Origin: Paenibacillus amylolyticus
GTDB lineage: Bacteria > Bacillota > Bacilli > Paenibacillales > Paenibacillaceae
Assembly: GCF_003719335.1 (NCBI RefSeq)
Contig: NZ_RIAS01000011.1
Span: forward strand, 124,001-188,000
DNA: 64,000 nucleotides
Reading direction: 5' to 3'
The notes under the pieces were generated by a model, which made no database searches, was not told where the DNA came from, and saw only the letters and a program-made list of their open reading frames with translations. The first letter of the stretch is position 1, and every line of letters starts with the position of its first letter. Below are positions 17,649-26,235 of this stretch, one piece after another. The position numbers and the translations under genes are program-made.

Positions 17649-17680
17649 AAAAAAAGCCAACCAGAAATTTCTGGCTGACT
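17649..17680 (-). terminator. Terminator after the M32 carboxypeptidase gene
   Basis: On the minus strand GTCAGCCAGAAA pairs with TTTCTGGTTGGC (two G-U pairs), followed by seven T. It lies 15 nt past the carboxypeptidase stop and isolates it from the ABC operon. Confidence 0.8.
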
Positions 17681-17694
17681 TTCATGCGGACGCG

Positions 17695-19209
17695 TTATAA
17701 TTTATAGATTTCAGCGTACTTGGCTTCCAAATAATCTGCCAAATAATCCGGATTCAGCTCTTCACCTGTCACTGCAACAATTAACTCAGATGGTGTACGG
17801 CTCTTGCCGTAGCGATAAATCTTGTCTGTAAGCCACTCTTTAATTGGAATCAGATTCCCTTCAGCAATCAGACGATCGAACTCCGGCATCTCCTGACGTA
17901 ACGTATGCATAATCTGTGCAGCATACATGTTGCCTAAAGAATACGATGCAAAATAACCGAAATCTCCGCCGGACCAATGCACATCCTGAAGCACACCTTC
18001 ACCATCGTTCGTTGGCAGAATTCCGAGGTATTCTTTGTATTTGTTGTTCCATGTTTCTGGCAGATCCTTCACTTCCAGCCCTTCATTAAACAACATTTTC
18101 TCAATCTCATATCGAATAATGATATGCAGATTGTAAGTCAGCTCGTCCGCTTCAATTCGGATTAGAGAGCTCTCTACCCGGTTTATTGCACGGTAGAAAT
18201 CTTCCAGCTTCACTTCGCTCAGTTGCGGGAAATGTTGCTGTAGATCTTTATAATAACGTGTCCAGAAAGGTAAACTGCGTCCAATCATATTTTCCCAAAG
18301 ACGGGACTGGGACTCGTGAATCCCCATCGAGGTGCCTTCGGCAAGAAGCGTACCAGCGAGACTTTCATCGATATTTTGCTCATATAGGGCGTGTCCGCCT
18401 TCGTGCAGAGAACTAAAGATCGCACTGGTTACATCGTCTTGCAGGTAGTTGGTTGTTATTCGAACGTCACCTGGATTCAGGCCTGTAGCAAATGGATGGA
18501 CACTTTCGTCCAGACGGCCTGCTTCAAAGTCATATCCCATCTGTTCCAGAATAAACAGACTGAATTTCTCCTGTTGCTCGGTGTCAAAAATCTGCTTTAA
18601 AAAATCTGTATTGGGCTTATTCTCCGCCGCATTGATTTTCTCTTGAAGTGGGACGAGACGCGCTTTGAGGCGGGCGAATACAGCATCTACCTTTTCCACC
18701 GTCAATCCGGGTTCGTACATGTCCAGCAATGTATCATACCTTGTATCCTTGACGCCCCAATAGTCGATAAACTCCTGCTTGAGTTTCACGATATCGGTGA
18801 GATATGGTGAGAATCCGGCATAGTCACTGTTATGTTTGGCATCTTCCCAAGCCGTCTCCGATTTGGCAGTAAGTACGGTATATGCCTGAACTTTTTCAGG
18901 TGGAACCGACTGACTGCGATCATACTCCTTCTTGCACTCTTCCACTAGGCGGCGGTCAGTGTCTTCGAGTTGCTCCAGCACATCAGGTTGGGTCAATGTA
19001 TCTAGATAAGCTCTCATCTCAGCGGAGGTTTGCAGTTTGAATGCCTCGGTAGAGAGCAACCCCAGCGTCTCCGAGCGAGTGGGAACGCCTTTTTTCGGTG
19101 CTCCTGTGCGTAAATCCCAGTGAAGCAAACCAATGGCTTCGTGATAACTTTTAATTTTGCGGGCCAGAATAAGGAAAGATTGCAAATGTTGCTGTGTTTG
19201 TTTGTCCAT
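17695..19209 (-). CDS. Carboxypeptidase M32 (thermostable carboxypeptidase 1 family)
   Basis: Zinc metallocarboxypeptidase that removes C-terminal residues from peptides in the cytoplasm. The 504-residue length is standard for M32. The zinc motif HEGGH (about 269-273) lies in SSLHEGGHALYEQN, followed by the ESQSRLWEN motif with the third ligand Glu. LHWDLRTGAPKKG near the N-terminus and DVRITTNY before the zinc site are further family marks; GDFGYFASYSLGNMYAAQ is near the C-terminus. It is transcribed alone, divergently from the carbonic anhydrase gene. Confidence 0.95.
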   Translation of the reverse strand: MDKQTQQHLQSFLILARKIKSYHEAIGLLHWDLRTGAPKKGVPTRSETLGLLSTEAFKLQTSAEMRAYLDTLTQPDVLEQLEDTDRRLVEECKKEYDRSQSVPPEKVQAYTVLTAKSETAWEDAKHNSDYAGFSPYLTDIVKLKQEFIDYWGVKDTRYDTLLDMYEPGLTVEKVDAVFARLKARLVPLQEKINAAENKPNTDFLKQIFDTEQQEKFSLFILEQMGYDFEAGRLDESVHPFATGLNPGDVRITTNYLQDDVTSAIFSSLHEGGHALYEQNIDESLAGTLLAEGTSMGIHESQSRLWENMIGRSLPFWTRYYKDLQQHFPQLSEVKLEDFYRAINRVESSLIRIEADELTYNLHIIIRYEIEKMLFNEGLEVKDLPETWNNKYKEYLGILPTNDGEGVLQDVHWSGGDFGYFASYSLGNMYAAQIMHTLRQEMPEFDRLIAEGNLIPIKEWLTDKIYRYGKSRTPSELIVAVTGEELNPDYLADYLEAKYAEIYKL

Positions 19210-19249
19210 TGTTACCGCTCACCTCTTCAAAAAAAATTTGTACACCCTA

Positions 19250-19278
19250 TTGATGATACTTTTTGCATTGCGTATAAT
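19250..19278 (+). promoter_or_regulatory. Probable sigma-A promoter of the carbonic anhydrase gene
   Basis: TTGATG and a perfect TATAAT are separated by 17 nt in the gap between the divergent M32 and carbonic anhydrase genes. The leader to the start codon would be about 150 nt. A second TTGACA lies just downstream (19285-19290) but has no well-spaced -10. Confidence 0.55.
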
Positions 19279-19433
19279 CAACTTTTGACAGAAGTATAAT
19301 GCGTTATGCTTCTAAAATAGGGATAACGCGGTCTACTGACTGCGGTGCTCTAACTAATCAAAGGCGTGTAGGACAAGCTGCATCTCATGCAAATGACCGT
19401 GCTCGTCGTATTGGATAACAGGAGGCAATGGAC

Positions 19434-20009
19434 ATGAACAACATTCAAGAGATTTTGGCTTACAACAAATCATTTGTCGAGACTAAAGAATACGAGAAGT
19501 ATACGGCTAGCAAGTTTCCAACCAAAAAGATGGTCATCATCACTTGTATGGATACCCGTCTTGTAGAGATGTTGCCGAAAGCGATGAACCTGAAAAATGG
19601 CGATGTGAAAATCATCAAAAATGCAGGTGCAATTATCTCCCAACCTTTTGGTAGTGTTATGCGTTCTGTATTGGTTGCTATCTATGAATTGGGCGCTGAT
19701 GAGGTGCTGGTGGTAGGTCATACAGAATGTGGTATGGCTTCCCTGCATGCTGAAACGATGATTGGTCACATGACAGAACGTGGAATTTCCGAAGAGGTGA
19801 TGTCTACGCTTGAAAATTCCGGCATTCGTCTGCAAAAATGGCTGCGCGGGTTTGACAGTGTTGAAGAAGGGGTAAGAGGAACTGTGGACGTGATTAAGAA
19901 GCATCCATTACTTCCTCCCAATGTACCTGTTCACGGCATGGTGATTGACTCTGCTACAGGCGAGCTTGATCTTGTTGCTGACGGGTATGAACAACAGGCA
20001 TCTCTCTAA
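19434..20009 (+). CDS. Beta-class carbonic anhydrase
   Basis: Interconverts carbon dioxide and bicarbonate. The zinc ligands are visible as C.D.R in ITCMDTRLVEM (Cys at about 38) and H..C in GHTECGM (about 96-99). The 191-residue length fits the YvdA/YtiB-like bacterial group. Two in-frame ATGs lie close together; the second (19434) is 8 nt from GGAGG and the first only 2 nt, so the second is preferred. A strong terminator follows directly, so it is monocistronic. Confidence 0.9.
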   Translation: MNNIQEILAYNKSFVETKEYEKYTASKFPTKKMVIITCMDTRLVEMLPKAMNLKNGDVKIIKNAGAIISQPFGSVMRSVLVAIYELGADEVLVVGHTECGMASLHAETMIGHMTERGISEEVMSTLENSGIRLQKWLRGFDSVEEGVRGTVDVIKKHPLLPPNVPVHGMVIDSATGELDLVADGYEQQASL

Positions 20010-20018
20010 ATGGTTTGG

Positions 20019-20049
20019 AGTGCGGACCTTCATGGTTCGCACTTTTTTT
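20019..20049 (+). terminator. Terminator after the carbonic anhydrase gene
   Basis: AGTGCGGACC / GGTTCGCACT stem (one G-U pair), TTCAT loop, then seven T. Located 10 nt past the stop. Confidence 0.92.
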
Positions 20050-20078
20050 GTCTAAATTAAGGCAGTTATCCTCTCAGG

Positions 20079-20108
20079 TTGTCAAACCATACAGTTTCAG
20101 TGTACACT
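20079..20108 (+). promoter_or_regulatory. Candidate promoter of the PadR gene
   Basis: TTGTCA, 18-nt spacer, TACACT, about 75 nt before the start codon. Both boxes deviate from consensus; PadR genes are often autoregulated, but no clear operator palindrome was seen. Confidence 0.35.
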
Positions 20109-20182
20109 TTTATGAAAGCGGTCAACGAAACGCAGGAAGGGTTGTTTCGTTGGCCCAGCCCTAATATTAAGGAGACATGTGC

Positions 20183-20749
20183 ATGAACATACTTTCCTAT
20201 GGATTGCTCGGGCTGCTTACCCGCGAGGAGTCTTCGGGTTATGATCTAATGCTGAAGATTCAGCCGCATTGGCAGGCCAAACACAGCCAGATCTACCCGC
20301 TCCTGTCCAAGATGGAAAACGAAGAGTTACTCGCCTCCCGCTGGGTACAACAGTCTGACAAACCGGACAAAAAAATGTATGCAGTTACGGAAAAAGGCAT
20401 TCAGAAGTTACTGGAGTGGATGATTACTCCGGTTACAGCGCCCGTAACGCGCGATGAATTCAATCTTCGTATTCTTTGTGTAGGTATTGCCGAAGATGGA
20501 AGCATGAGACGTATCCTGAATGAGCGGAAAAGCTGGTTCATGGAACGTATACGGTATTTCGAAGAATTGAAATCACGGATACCGCAAGATAATCTTCGGG
20601 TAGGCAACCGGGATTTTGGAAGTTACATTTTGGTGCAAAAAGGTTTAATGCATGCCCAGACGGGGCTGGAATGGTGTCATTGGGTCACCCAGCTTCTCGA
20701 TGGTCAAGCGGCAATTCAAGACCCGAGTCCAAGTATTTCAGAATTTTAA
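20183..20749 (+). CDS. PadR family transcriptional regulator
   Basis: A 188-residue regulator with an N-terminal winged helix (about 1-85): ILSYGLLGLLTREESSGYDL, then SQIYPLLSKMENEELL as the recognition-helix region and YAVTEKGIQKLLEW as the wing and following helix. The C-terminal half is a helical dimerisation domain of the Vir/PadR C type. The start at 20183 is 8 nt from GGAG, better than the ATG two codons upstream. No adjacent efflux gene is present, so the target and ligand are unknown; the family usually represses stress or efflux genes. Confidence 0.88.
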   Translation: MNILSYGLLGLLTREESSGYDLMLKIQPHWQAKHSQIYPLLSKMENEELLASRWVQQSDKPDKKMYAVTEKGIQKLLEWMITPVTAPVTRDEFNLRILCVGIAEDGSMRRILNERKSWFMERIRYFEELKSRIPQDNLRVGNRDFGSYILVQKGLMHAQTGLEWCHWVTQLLDGQAAIQDPSPSISEF

Positions 20750-20848
20750 ATTAATTTTGAAACGTTACAGAAGGTTGGCCCGTAATACTACAGTAAGGCC
20801 CATTTTAGGGAGTTAAACAAATTTAATCAGGGGGTTACGATCTATACA

Positions 20849-21349
20849 ATGAAGAAAAAATTCGGAATTAAACATCTAATGATGGTTTTCATGGCGTTTA
20901 CACTACTGTTCGCAACGGTTGGTGTTACGAATCCAGACAGTGCTGATGCAAGACGAGGCGGCGGTGGATTCAAATCCGGTACGAAGAGTTACACGAATAC
21001 CCCTAAGAAATCAGACAATAACGTAAGTCAGTCCAATTCCCGTAACAATTCCAATTCTGGCGCAGCAGCGAATAACCGTGGCGGATTCTTTGGCGGTGGC
21101 GGCGGCTTCATGAAAGGTATGATGCTGGGTGGTCTGGCAGGTATGTTGTTCGGCGGACTGTTTGGCGGTATGGGAGCACTGGGTAACATTCTTGGATTGC
21201 TCGTGAACGTAGCCGCAATTATGTTGATCGTTATGTTGGCTATGGCGTTGTTCAGAGCCATTACCAATCGTCGCAAACCTGCTGCGGATGGTCGTTATGA
21301 CCGCCGTGACGATCGTGATGATGATCGTAATAGAAACGGACGGTACTAA
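20849..21349 (+). CDS. Gly-rich exported membrane protein of unknown function
   Basis: A 166-residue protein not recognised as a named family. It has a signal peptide (about 1-33, core MMVFMAFTLLFATVGV, possible cleavage before DARRGGGG), a Gly/Ser/Asn/Lys-rich low-complexity stretch (about 34-85), a Gly-rich hydrophobic segment with repeated GGLxGMLFGG-like units (about 86-112), a strongly hydrophobic helix (about 113-138) and an Arg/Asp-rich tail with RRDDRDDDR. The composition resembles Tim44-like small membrane proteins of Firmicutes without the Tim44 domain. It is followed after 5 nt by a YxcD-family gene and a terminator, so the two form an operon. Confidence 0.7.
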   Translation: MKKKFGIKHLMMVFMAFTLLFATVGVTNPDSADARRGGGGFKSGTKSYTNTPKKSDNNVSQSNSRNNSNSGAAANNRGGFFGGGGGFMKGMMLGGLAGMLFGGLFGGMGALGNILGLLVNVAAIMLIVMLAMALFRAITNRRKPAADGRYDRRDDRDDDRNRNGRY

Positions 21350-21354
21350 GCTCT

Positions 21355-21636
21355 ATGGTTCTAAGTATGGACGAGATTGTGAATGCAATTTGCATTCATA
21401 TGGCAGAGCGTAAAGGTGTACGTCCTACAGACGTAAATGTGGAGCTAAGCTGGGAAGAAGATACAGGTTATTCCGCAGAAGTCTGGATTCAAGGTCGCAG
21501 TCAGTTTCTCGTAGAATCCAACATGATTGAAGCGATTCTTCGCTACTTGCACAGCGAGTACAACATTCGTGCGTATCGTGAAGACGTTACTCTCGATCTG
21601 GATGAAGAAATTACTGCGATTGTCAATCAACATTAA
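21355..21636 (+). CDS. YxcD family protein (DUF2653)
   Basis: A small soluble acidic protein of 93 residues. The pattern EIVNAICIHMAERKGVRPTD, the ELSWEED-GYSAEVW.QGR core and the IEAILRYLHSEYNIRA segment fit the YxcD/DUF2653 family of Bacillales. Function unknown. It is 5 nt from the end of the preceding exported-protein gene and ends at a strong terminator. The ribosome site is weak (CTAAG), which suggests translational coupling with the upstream gene; an alternative ATG four codons in is possible. Confidence 0.75.
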   Translation: MVLSMDEIVNAICIHMAERKGVRPTDVNVELSWEEDTGYSAEVWIQGRSQFLVESNMIEAILRYLHSEYNIRAYREDVTLDLDEEITAIVNQH

Positions 21637-21665
21637 AATTTCGTGTGAAGCATCGACTTAGTATA

Positions 21666-21716
21666 CAAAAGACCGCCTCCCCTCTGTCGTCTGACAGCAT
21701 GGGAGGCGGTCTTTTT
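21666..21716 (+). terminator. Strong terminator after yxcD-like gene, usable from both sides
   Basis: AAAAGACCGCCTCCC / GGGAGGCGGTCTTTTT, about 13 perfect base pairs, loop with a small inner CTGTCG/CTGACAG hairpin. T-run on the plus strand and A-run on the left, so it can also stop the tyrS transcript coming from the right. Confidence 0.93.
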
Positions 21717-21805
21717 GGTTGCTTGATATGCAATTCTATTAAGGTTAGTGCTCGGACCTGTATTATGATTCGATTACAAACCAGTCATGCTTGCATGCTC
21801 AGTAA

Positions 21806-23068
21806 CTATGATTGAAGCTTCACCAGGCTGTAGTTCTTTTTACCTTTACGGATAATGATGAATTTGCCACCGATCGCGTGCTCTGCAGATACCGTGAATT
21901 CAAGCTCGGTGATTTTTTCACCGTTCATGGAGATCGCTCCCTTGGTCACATCCTCACGAGCTTGGCGTTTCGATGGCTCCAAACCAAGATCCACAAGCCA
22001 GTCTACAATATTTTTAGGTTCACCATCTGTTTCGTATGTTGGCATTTCCTTGAAGCCCTGCTCGATCTCATCTGCTGTCAGGGAACGAATATCACCGCTG
22101 AACAAAGCTGCTGTGATACGTTTTGCCTGCTCCAGCATCTCTTCGCCGTGAACGAACTTGGTCATTTCCTCAGCCAAGGCTTTTTGCGCTTCACGTTTAT
22201 GCGGCTCTGTTTCCACTTTCTCTGCCAAGGCTTCGATTTCTTCTTTGCCAAGGAATGTGAAGTATTTCAGGTATTTAACCACATCGCGGTCATCTGTATT
22301 CGCCCAGAACTGGTAGAATTCAAACGGTGTCGTTTTATTCGGATCAAGCCAGATCGCACCACCAGCTGTTTTACCAAACTTCGTACCGTCTGACTTCAGC
22401 ATCAGTGGGATTGTCAGGCCGTAAGCTTTCGCTTCAGAGCCTTCTTTTTTACGAATCAGATCCAGACCGCTCGTAATGTTACCCCATTGGTCAGATCCAC
22501 CAATCTGTAGTTGTACATCCTCCGTTTGGAACAGGTGAAGGTAATCTAGAGATTGCAAGATTTGGTAGGAGAATTCCGTGAATGAAATTCCGCCTTCAAG
22601 ACGGCTTGCTACTACATCTTTTGCCAGCATGGTGTTCAGGTTAAAGTTTTTTCCATAGTCACGCAGGAACTCGATGACGTTAATCTTATGTGTCCAGTCG
22701 TAGTTGTTAACCATGCGAACCTGATTGTCGCCGTCGGTAACAAATAACTTTTTCATCTGCGCTGTTAACGCATCTACATTCTCTTGCACTTGCTCCAGTG
22801 TCTGCAAAGAACGTTCGGACTGACGGCCACTTGGGTCACCAATCGTACCTGTTGCGCCGCCAATCAGGATCACCGGACGGTGACCGGCCAGCTGGAAACG
22901 TTTCAGCATCATAAACGGAATCAAGTGTCCGATATGCATACTATCACCTGTCGGGTCTACACCACAGTACAGGGAGATCGCTTTGGTCTCCGTCAGTTCA
23001 CGTAGCCCTTCCGCATCCGTTTGTTGATTAATGGCGTCGCGCCACTGTAGTTCGTCAATAATGTTCAT
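21806..23068 (-). CDS. tyrS: Tyrosyl-tRNA synthetase
   Basis: Charges tRNA-Tyr. The 420-residue protein has the class I HIGH motif as HIGHLIPFM (about 43-51), VILIGGATGTIGDPSGR just after, QIGGSDQWGNI in the tyrosine pocket and the KMSKS-equivalent KFGKT (about 231-235). The C-terminal S4 RNA-binding domain is at about 350-420 (SKRQAREDV.KGAISMNGEK). This is the TyrS (not TyrZ) type of Bacillales. An upstream T-box leader with a TAC specifier shows control by uncharged tRNA-Tyr. Confidence 0.97.
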   Translation of the reverse strand: MNIIDELQWRDAINQQTDAEGLRELTETKAISLYCGVDPTGDSMHIGHLIPFMMLKRFQLAGHRPVILIGGATGTIGDPSGRQSERSLQTLEQVQENVDALTAQMKKLFVTDGDNQVRMVNNYDWTHKINVIEFLRDYGKNFNLNTMLAKDVVASRLEGGISFTEFSYQILQSLDYLHLFQTEDVQLQIGGSDQWGNITSGLDLIRKKEGSEAKAYGLTIPLMLKSDGTKFGKTAGGAIWLDPNKTTPFEFYQFWANTDDRDVVKYLKYFTFLGKEEIEALAEKVETEPHKREAQKALAEEMTKFVHGEEMLEQAKRITAALFSGDIRSLTADEIEQGFKEMPTYETDGEPKNIVDWLVDLGLEPSKRQAREDVTKGAISMNGEKITELEFTVSAEHAIGGKFIIIRKGKKNYSLVKLQS

Positions 23069-23139
23069 TGTAATAACCCCTTTTCTATCATCAAAATTCA
23101 GTCATGACTTACGTTTTGCTACGAATTCACACAGCTGCG

Positions 23140-23435
23140 GGCATTTTTTGAACACAAAAAAATCGCCGCCTTGTCATCACAGACACAGGGACGATTAGAA
23201 TAACCGTGGTACCACCCAAATTGCATGGACAACCTCTCCGAACGTTCATACGCTCGAAAACAGCGATCCATACCACTTTCAGCAAGTTATCGTTTGCCCA
23301 TCCGCTTGGCATTACCCAAGTACTCCAGAGTGTAATTCGCAGCCCTTGTATGTATCAGGTTCCATCAACCCCTGACTTTCTGTAACAGGGACAAAGCCGC
23401 TACTGCGCTCTATCAACGTAATTCATGTATTTAAT
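23140..23435 (-). promoter_or_regulatory. T-box riboswitch (tyrosine) upstream of tyrS
   Basis: On the minus strand the leader contains the T-box sequence AATTTGGGTGGTACCACGG (around 23203-23221), followed by a terminator stem (AATCGTCCC... / ...AAGGCGGCGATT) and TTTTTTT about 23150-23190. Upstream, the stem I region contains GCGAATTACACTCTGG; its TAC (complement of 23332-23334) is well placed as the tyrosine specifier codon. Uncharged tRNA-Tyr pairs at both places and stabilises the antiterminator so tyrS is transcribed. The exact 5' end is approximate. Confidence 0.93.
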
Positions 23436-23523
23436 TATAGCCAGTATAGCGAAACGTTCTGCACATTGCAAGCGCAAGTACTCCGATATTCAACTGACCC
23501 ATATCAAAGAGTAGTTCCGAACA

Positions 23524-23556
23524 GAAAAAAATGCATGCTGGAAGACAATTTCCTGC
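23524..23556 (-). terminator. Probable terminator after the DUF4375 gene
   Basis: On the minus strand GCAGGAA / TTCCAGC forms a weak 6-7 bp stem, followed by GCA and seven T. It lies 9 nt past the stop codon. Confidence 0.5.
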
Positions 23557-23564
23557 GAAAATAA

Positions 23565-24011
23565 CTATAACCTGATCCGAAGCTGGTCATGGTAATAAGC
23601 ATACGCCTTCTCCGCAACCTGATCTTCGTTATTCCAGAGCTGCTGATCCAATTCGTCCAGAAGCTCTTCTTGCTCCGTCTCCAGATATTTCGGGATGTCC
23701 CATAACCCAGTTAGTCTAGGATCGTTTTCCAAATGCTCAAAACAAGCATACTGTTGCTTTACATTGCTCAAGACCTGATTTGCGCCAATTGTTTCGAGTG
23801 CCCTGCAAGCGATCTTATAAGCCTCTTCTCCCCAGTTGCAGAAGAATTGTATAAAACCACCATTATAGACATCTGCCTCAAACAGCCACAACGCTGCAAT
23901 CTCTTGCTCTGTCGGAGAAAGCGCAGCCCATCCTTGCGCAGACTGGTTCTTTTTTTCTACAAAAGTCAATGCATAATCATACCAAACATCCTGAATGTCC
24001 TGTTCGCTCAT
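23565..24011 (-). CDS. DMP19/DUF4375 family protein
   Basis: A 148-residue acidic soluble protein. The pattern LSPTEQEIAALWLFEADVYNGGFIQFFCNWG is the hallmark of the DUF4375 (DMP19-like) family, where a GGF.Q...N.G core follows a helix. Members are found as stand-alone genes or next to immunity-like genes; DMP19 mimics DNA, but the function of this branch is not known. The start codon overlaps the stop of the upstream Imm63-like gene (ATGA at 24008-24011), so the pair is one operon. Confidence 0.75.
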   Translation of the reverse strand: MSEQDIQDVWYDYALTFVEKKNQSAQGWAALSPTEQEIAALWLFEADVYNGGFIQFFCNWGEEAYKIACRALETIGANQVLSNVKQQYACFEHLENDPRLTGLWDIPKYLETEQEELLDELDQQLWNNEDQVAEKAYAYYHDQLRIRL

Positions 24012-24499
24012 ATCGAAGATTTCCCCTTCCTGGGTTGAACTGTTTCCAGTTCCTGGCGTTTACCCTCTTGATGCCAAATTAAGTATGGATCACCGATCGC
24101 TTGAAAAGCGGCCCGTACGTTGTCTTCGATCTCTTGCCACACTTCACTTGTATAATCGAGATGGGTGTTAACGTTATCAACACCGTACTTCTTAAGCAGG
24201 CTCACATGGGCAGCTGTAAAAATCATATCTTCCAGCAGCCAATAGAGGACCTCCTCCACGTGCTTCAGCTTTTTAATCAGGGACGGTACACCGCGTTCAT
24301 AGATTGTAACGATATAATGTCCATCGCCTATTTCGACATATGGTGCACCTTCCCATTTGAACGACTCCCCCAATCGGTTCACATAACTTTCCATCTGTAC
24401 CATCGGATAAGAAGTGCGTGATAATAATTCACGCAGTTGCCCGACTAGCTCCTGCATGTTTAACAAATTGGACAAAAATTCACCTTCCTTCTCTAGCAT
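24008..24499 (-). CDS. Imm63-like immunity-domain protein
   Basis: A 163-residue soluble protein. The stretch YIVTIYERGVPSLIKKL..VEEVLYWLLEDMIFTAAHVSLLKKY (about 68-117) resembles the immunity protein 63 family, where an ERG motif is followed by ELLYWIF.D.TF. The assignment is from memory of the pattern and is moderate. The frame starts with ATG at 24499, but an AAGGAAGGTGA ribosome site lies before an in-frame TTG at 24475, which may be the true start. It overlaps the DUF4375 gene by 4 nt. No toxin gene is nearby, so if it is an immunity gene it is an orphan. Confidence 0.5.
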   Translation of the reverse strand: MLEKEGEFLSNLLNMQELVGQLRELLSRTSYPMVQMESYVNRLGESFKWEGAPYVEIGDGHYIVTIYERGVPSLIKKLKHVEEVLYWLLEDMIFTAAHVSLLKKYGVDNVNTHLDYTSEVWQEIEDNVRAAFQAIGDPYLIWHQEGKRQELETVQPRKGKSSI

Positions 24500-24548
24500 C
24501 TAGGGTGAGAGATCAACCGCATATAATAGATTATAATGGCTCCCAATG

Positions 24549-24570
24549 AAAAAGCTGCCTCTCGGCAGCC
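24549..24570 (-). terminator. Terminator after selO
   Basis: GCTGCC / GGCAGC stem with a 4-nt loop; on the minus strand it is followed by TTTTTC. About 37 nt past the stop. Confidence 0.75.
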
Positions 24571-24606
24571 TCACCTTTTCCTCTCAGGTTCACAGAGATG
24601 TTAATG

Positions 24607-26076
24607 TTAAGTCCCACAAAACGTCTTATACGAAGGATCACAGGACACGGGTATCGCACCAAATGCTTCTTGCTCCGGAGTGTAAGCATAAGGAGATTGA
24701 AGAATATCCAGTAAAGGCTGGATCAAGCTGTAGTCTCCGTCCTGCTCGGCTCGCTCCAGCACTTCCTCTACCTTCTCGTTCCGCGGAATCACTACTGGAT
24801 TGTTTCGCTTCATCTGTTGCATTACTTCATCGCTGGACTCCAGTTGTCTACCTAATCTGTCTTGCCAGCGTGAATGCCACTCTTGAAAATCGGACTTGTC
24901 CTTAAGTATGAAGGTTTCCAGTTTGTTCAGCGTTAGCGCCACGAACGTATTCGTGTAATCTGCAGTGTGCTTTTCCATCAGATCGAGCAAGTCCTTAATC
25001 AAGGTCTCATCTTCGGCTTCTTCCTTAAAAAGACCGAGCTTAGCACGCATCCCCGATAACCAGTGGTGGTGATACAATTCAGAGAACTGTGCTATGGCAT
25101 CCTGAGCGACTTGCACAGCCTGTTCTTCATCTTCATGCAGCAACGGCAGTAATGTCTCAGCAAAACGAGCCAGATTCCAGCCCGCAATGTATGGTTGATT
25201 GCCATAAGCATATCGGCCTTGTCTGTCAATTGAACTGAACACCGTAGCTGGGCTATACGTATCCATAAAAGCACAGGGGCCATAGTCAATCGTTTCCCCG
25301 CTAATTGCCATATTGTCTGTATTCATTACCCCGTGAATGAAGCCTACGTGTTGCCATTTTGCAACAAGCTGCGCCTGAAGTTTGATCACTTCCTGCAGCA
25401 AGCTTAGATAACGCTGTTCGTTACCCTCAACCTGCGGGAAGTGACGACGTATAGTGTAATCTGCAAGCGCACGTAAATCCTCTACCGAACCAAATTGGGC
25501 TGCATACTGAAAAGTGGCTACTCGAATGTGACTGGCCGCGACTCGAGTGAGAATAGCCCCTGGACGTTCTGTTTCACGATAAATGTTCTCCCCTGTAGAG
25601 ACAACAGCCAAGCTTCTTGTCGTAGGAATTCCCAGACCAACCATCGCTTCACTGATAATGTACTCCCGAAGCATTGGGCCAACGGCAGCACGTCCATCCC
25701 CTCCGCGGGAATACGGCGTCCGTCCTGAACCTTTTAACTGAATATCGACTCGATCCCCTTGTGGAGTAATCTGTTCACCCAGCAACAAAGCACGTCCATC
25801 CCCAAGCATATTAAAGTTACCAAATTGATGGCCTGCATATGCTTGTGCAAGAGGAACGGCTCCGTCTGGTATGTTATTACCCGCAAAAATAGCTGTGCCT
25901 TCGGGGGTTTGCAACATATCCGCATTCAGCCCCAAGCTGACCGCCAGTGTTTGATTAAAAATGATCCAGTCTGGAGACTGGACAGGTACGGCTTGTTGTC
26001 TTGTATAAAATGTTTGAGGCAGTTCTGCATAACTGTGTTCCAGATTCCAGCCTGCGTTTAGATCGCTTTTTTCCAT
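24607..26076 (-). CDS. selO: Protein adenylyltransferase SelO (YdiU)
   Basis: Pseudokinase-fold enzyme that attaches AMP to Ser, Thr or Tyr of proteins. The 489-residue protein has the family start (FYTRQQAVPVQSPDWIIFN), AYAGHQFGNFNMLGDGRALLLGE (about 79-101), the DIQLKGSGRTPYSRGGDGRAA nucleotide-binding loop (about 112-132), and FIHGVMNTDNMAISGETIDYGPCAFMDTY (about 243-271) with the catalytic Asn and metal-binding DYG. The C-terminus ends in a Cys two residues from the end (FCGT), the place taken by selenocysteine or redox Cys in SelO proteins. Transcribed alone. Confidence 0.93.
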   Translation of the reverse strand: MEKSDLNAGWNLEHSYAELPQTFYTRQQAVPVQSPDWIIFNQTLAVSLGLNADMLQTPEGTAIFAGNNIPDGAVPLAQAYAGHQFGNFNMLGDGRALLLGEQITPQGDRVDIQLKGSGRTPYSRGGDGRAAVGPMLREYIISEAMVGLGIPTTRSLAVVSTGENIYRETERPGAILTRVAASHIRVATFQYAAQFGSVEDLRALADYTIRRHFPQVEGNEQRYLSLLQEVIKLQAQLVAKWQHVGFIHGVMNTDNMAISGETIDYGPCAFMDTYSPATVFSSIDRQGRYAYGNQPYIAGWNLARFAETLLPLLHEDEEQAVQVAQDAIAQFSELYHHHWLSGMRAKLGLFKEEAEDETLIKDLLDLMEKHTADYTNTFVALTLNKLETFILKDKSDFQEWHSRWQDRLGRQLESSDEVMQQMKRNNPVVIPRNEKVEEVLERAEQDGDYSLIQPLLDILQSPYAYTPEQEAFGAIPVSCDPSYKTFCGT

Positions 26077-26235
26077 GGGTCACACTCCTTCTCCTAACAA
26101 AGGACAATTTCCTTTTATATTCATGTAGCATTTGTGAACCCATGCTCATTTATGTCGTGGCATGAAAATTCCAAAGTAAAAGCCGTTCTTGTCTGACGTG
26201 ATCATCCGGCATGAAACCAAATGGTTATTGGTATT

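Noticed and set aside
19299..19418. Short frame of about 39 codons before the carbonic anhydrase gene
   Set aside because: No ribosome site and no recognisable peptide; probably untranslated leader.
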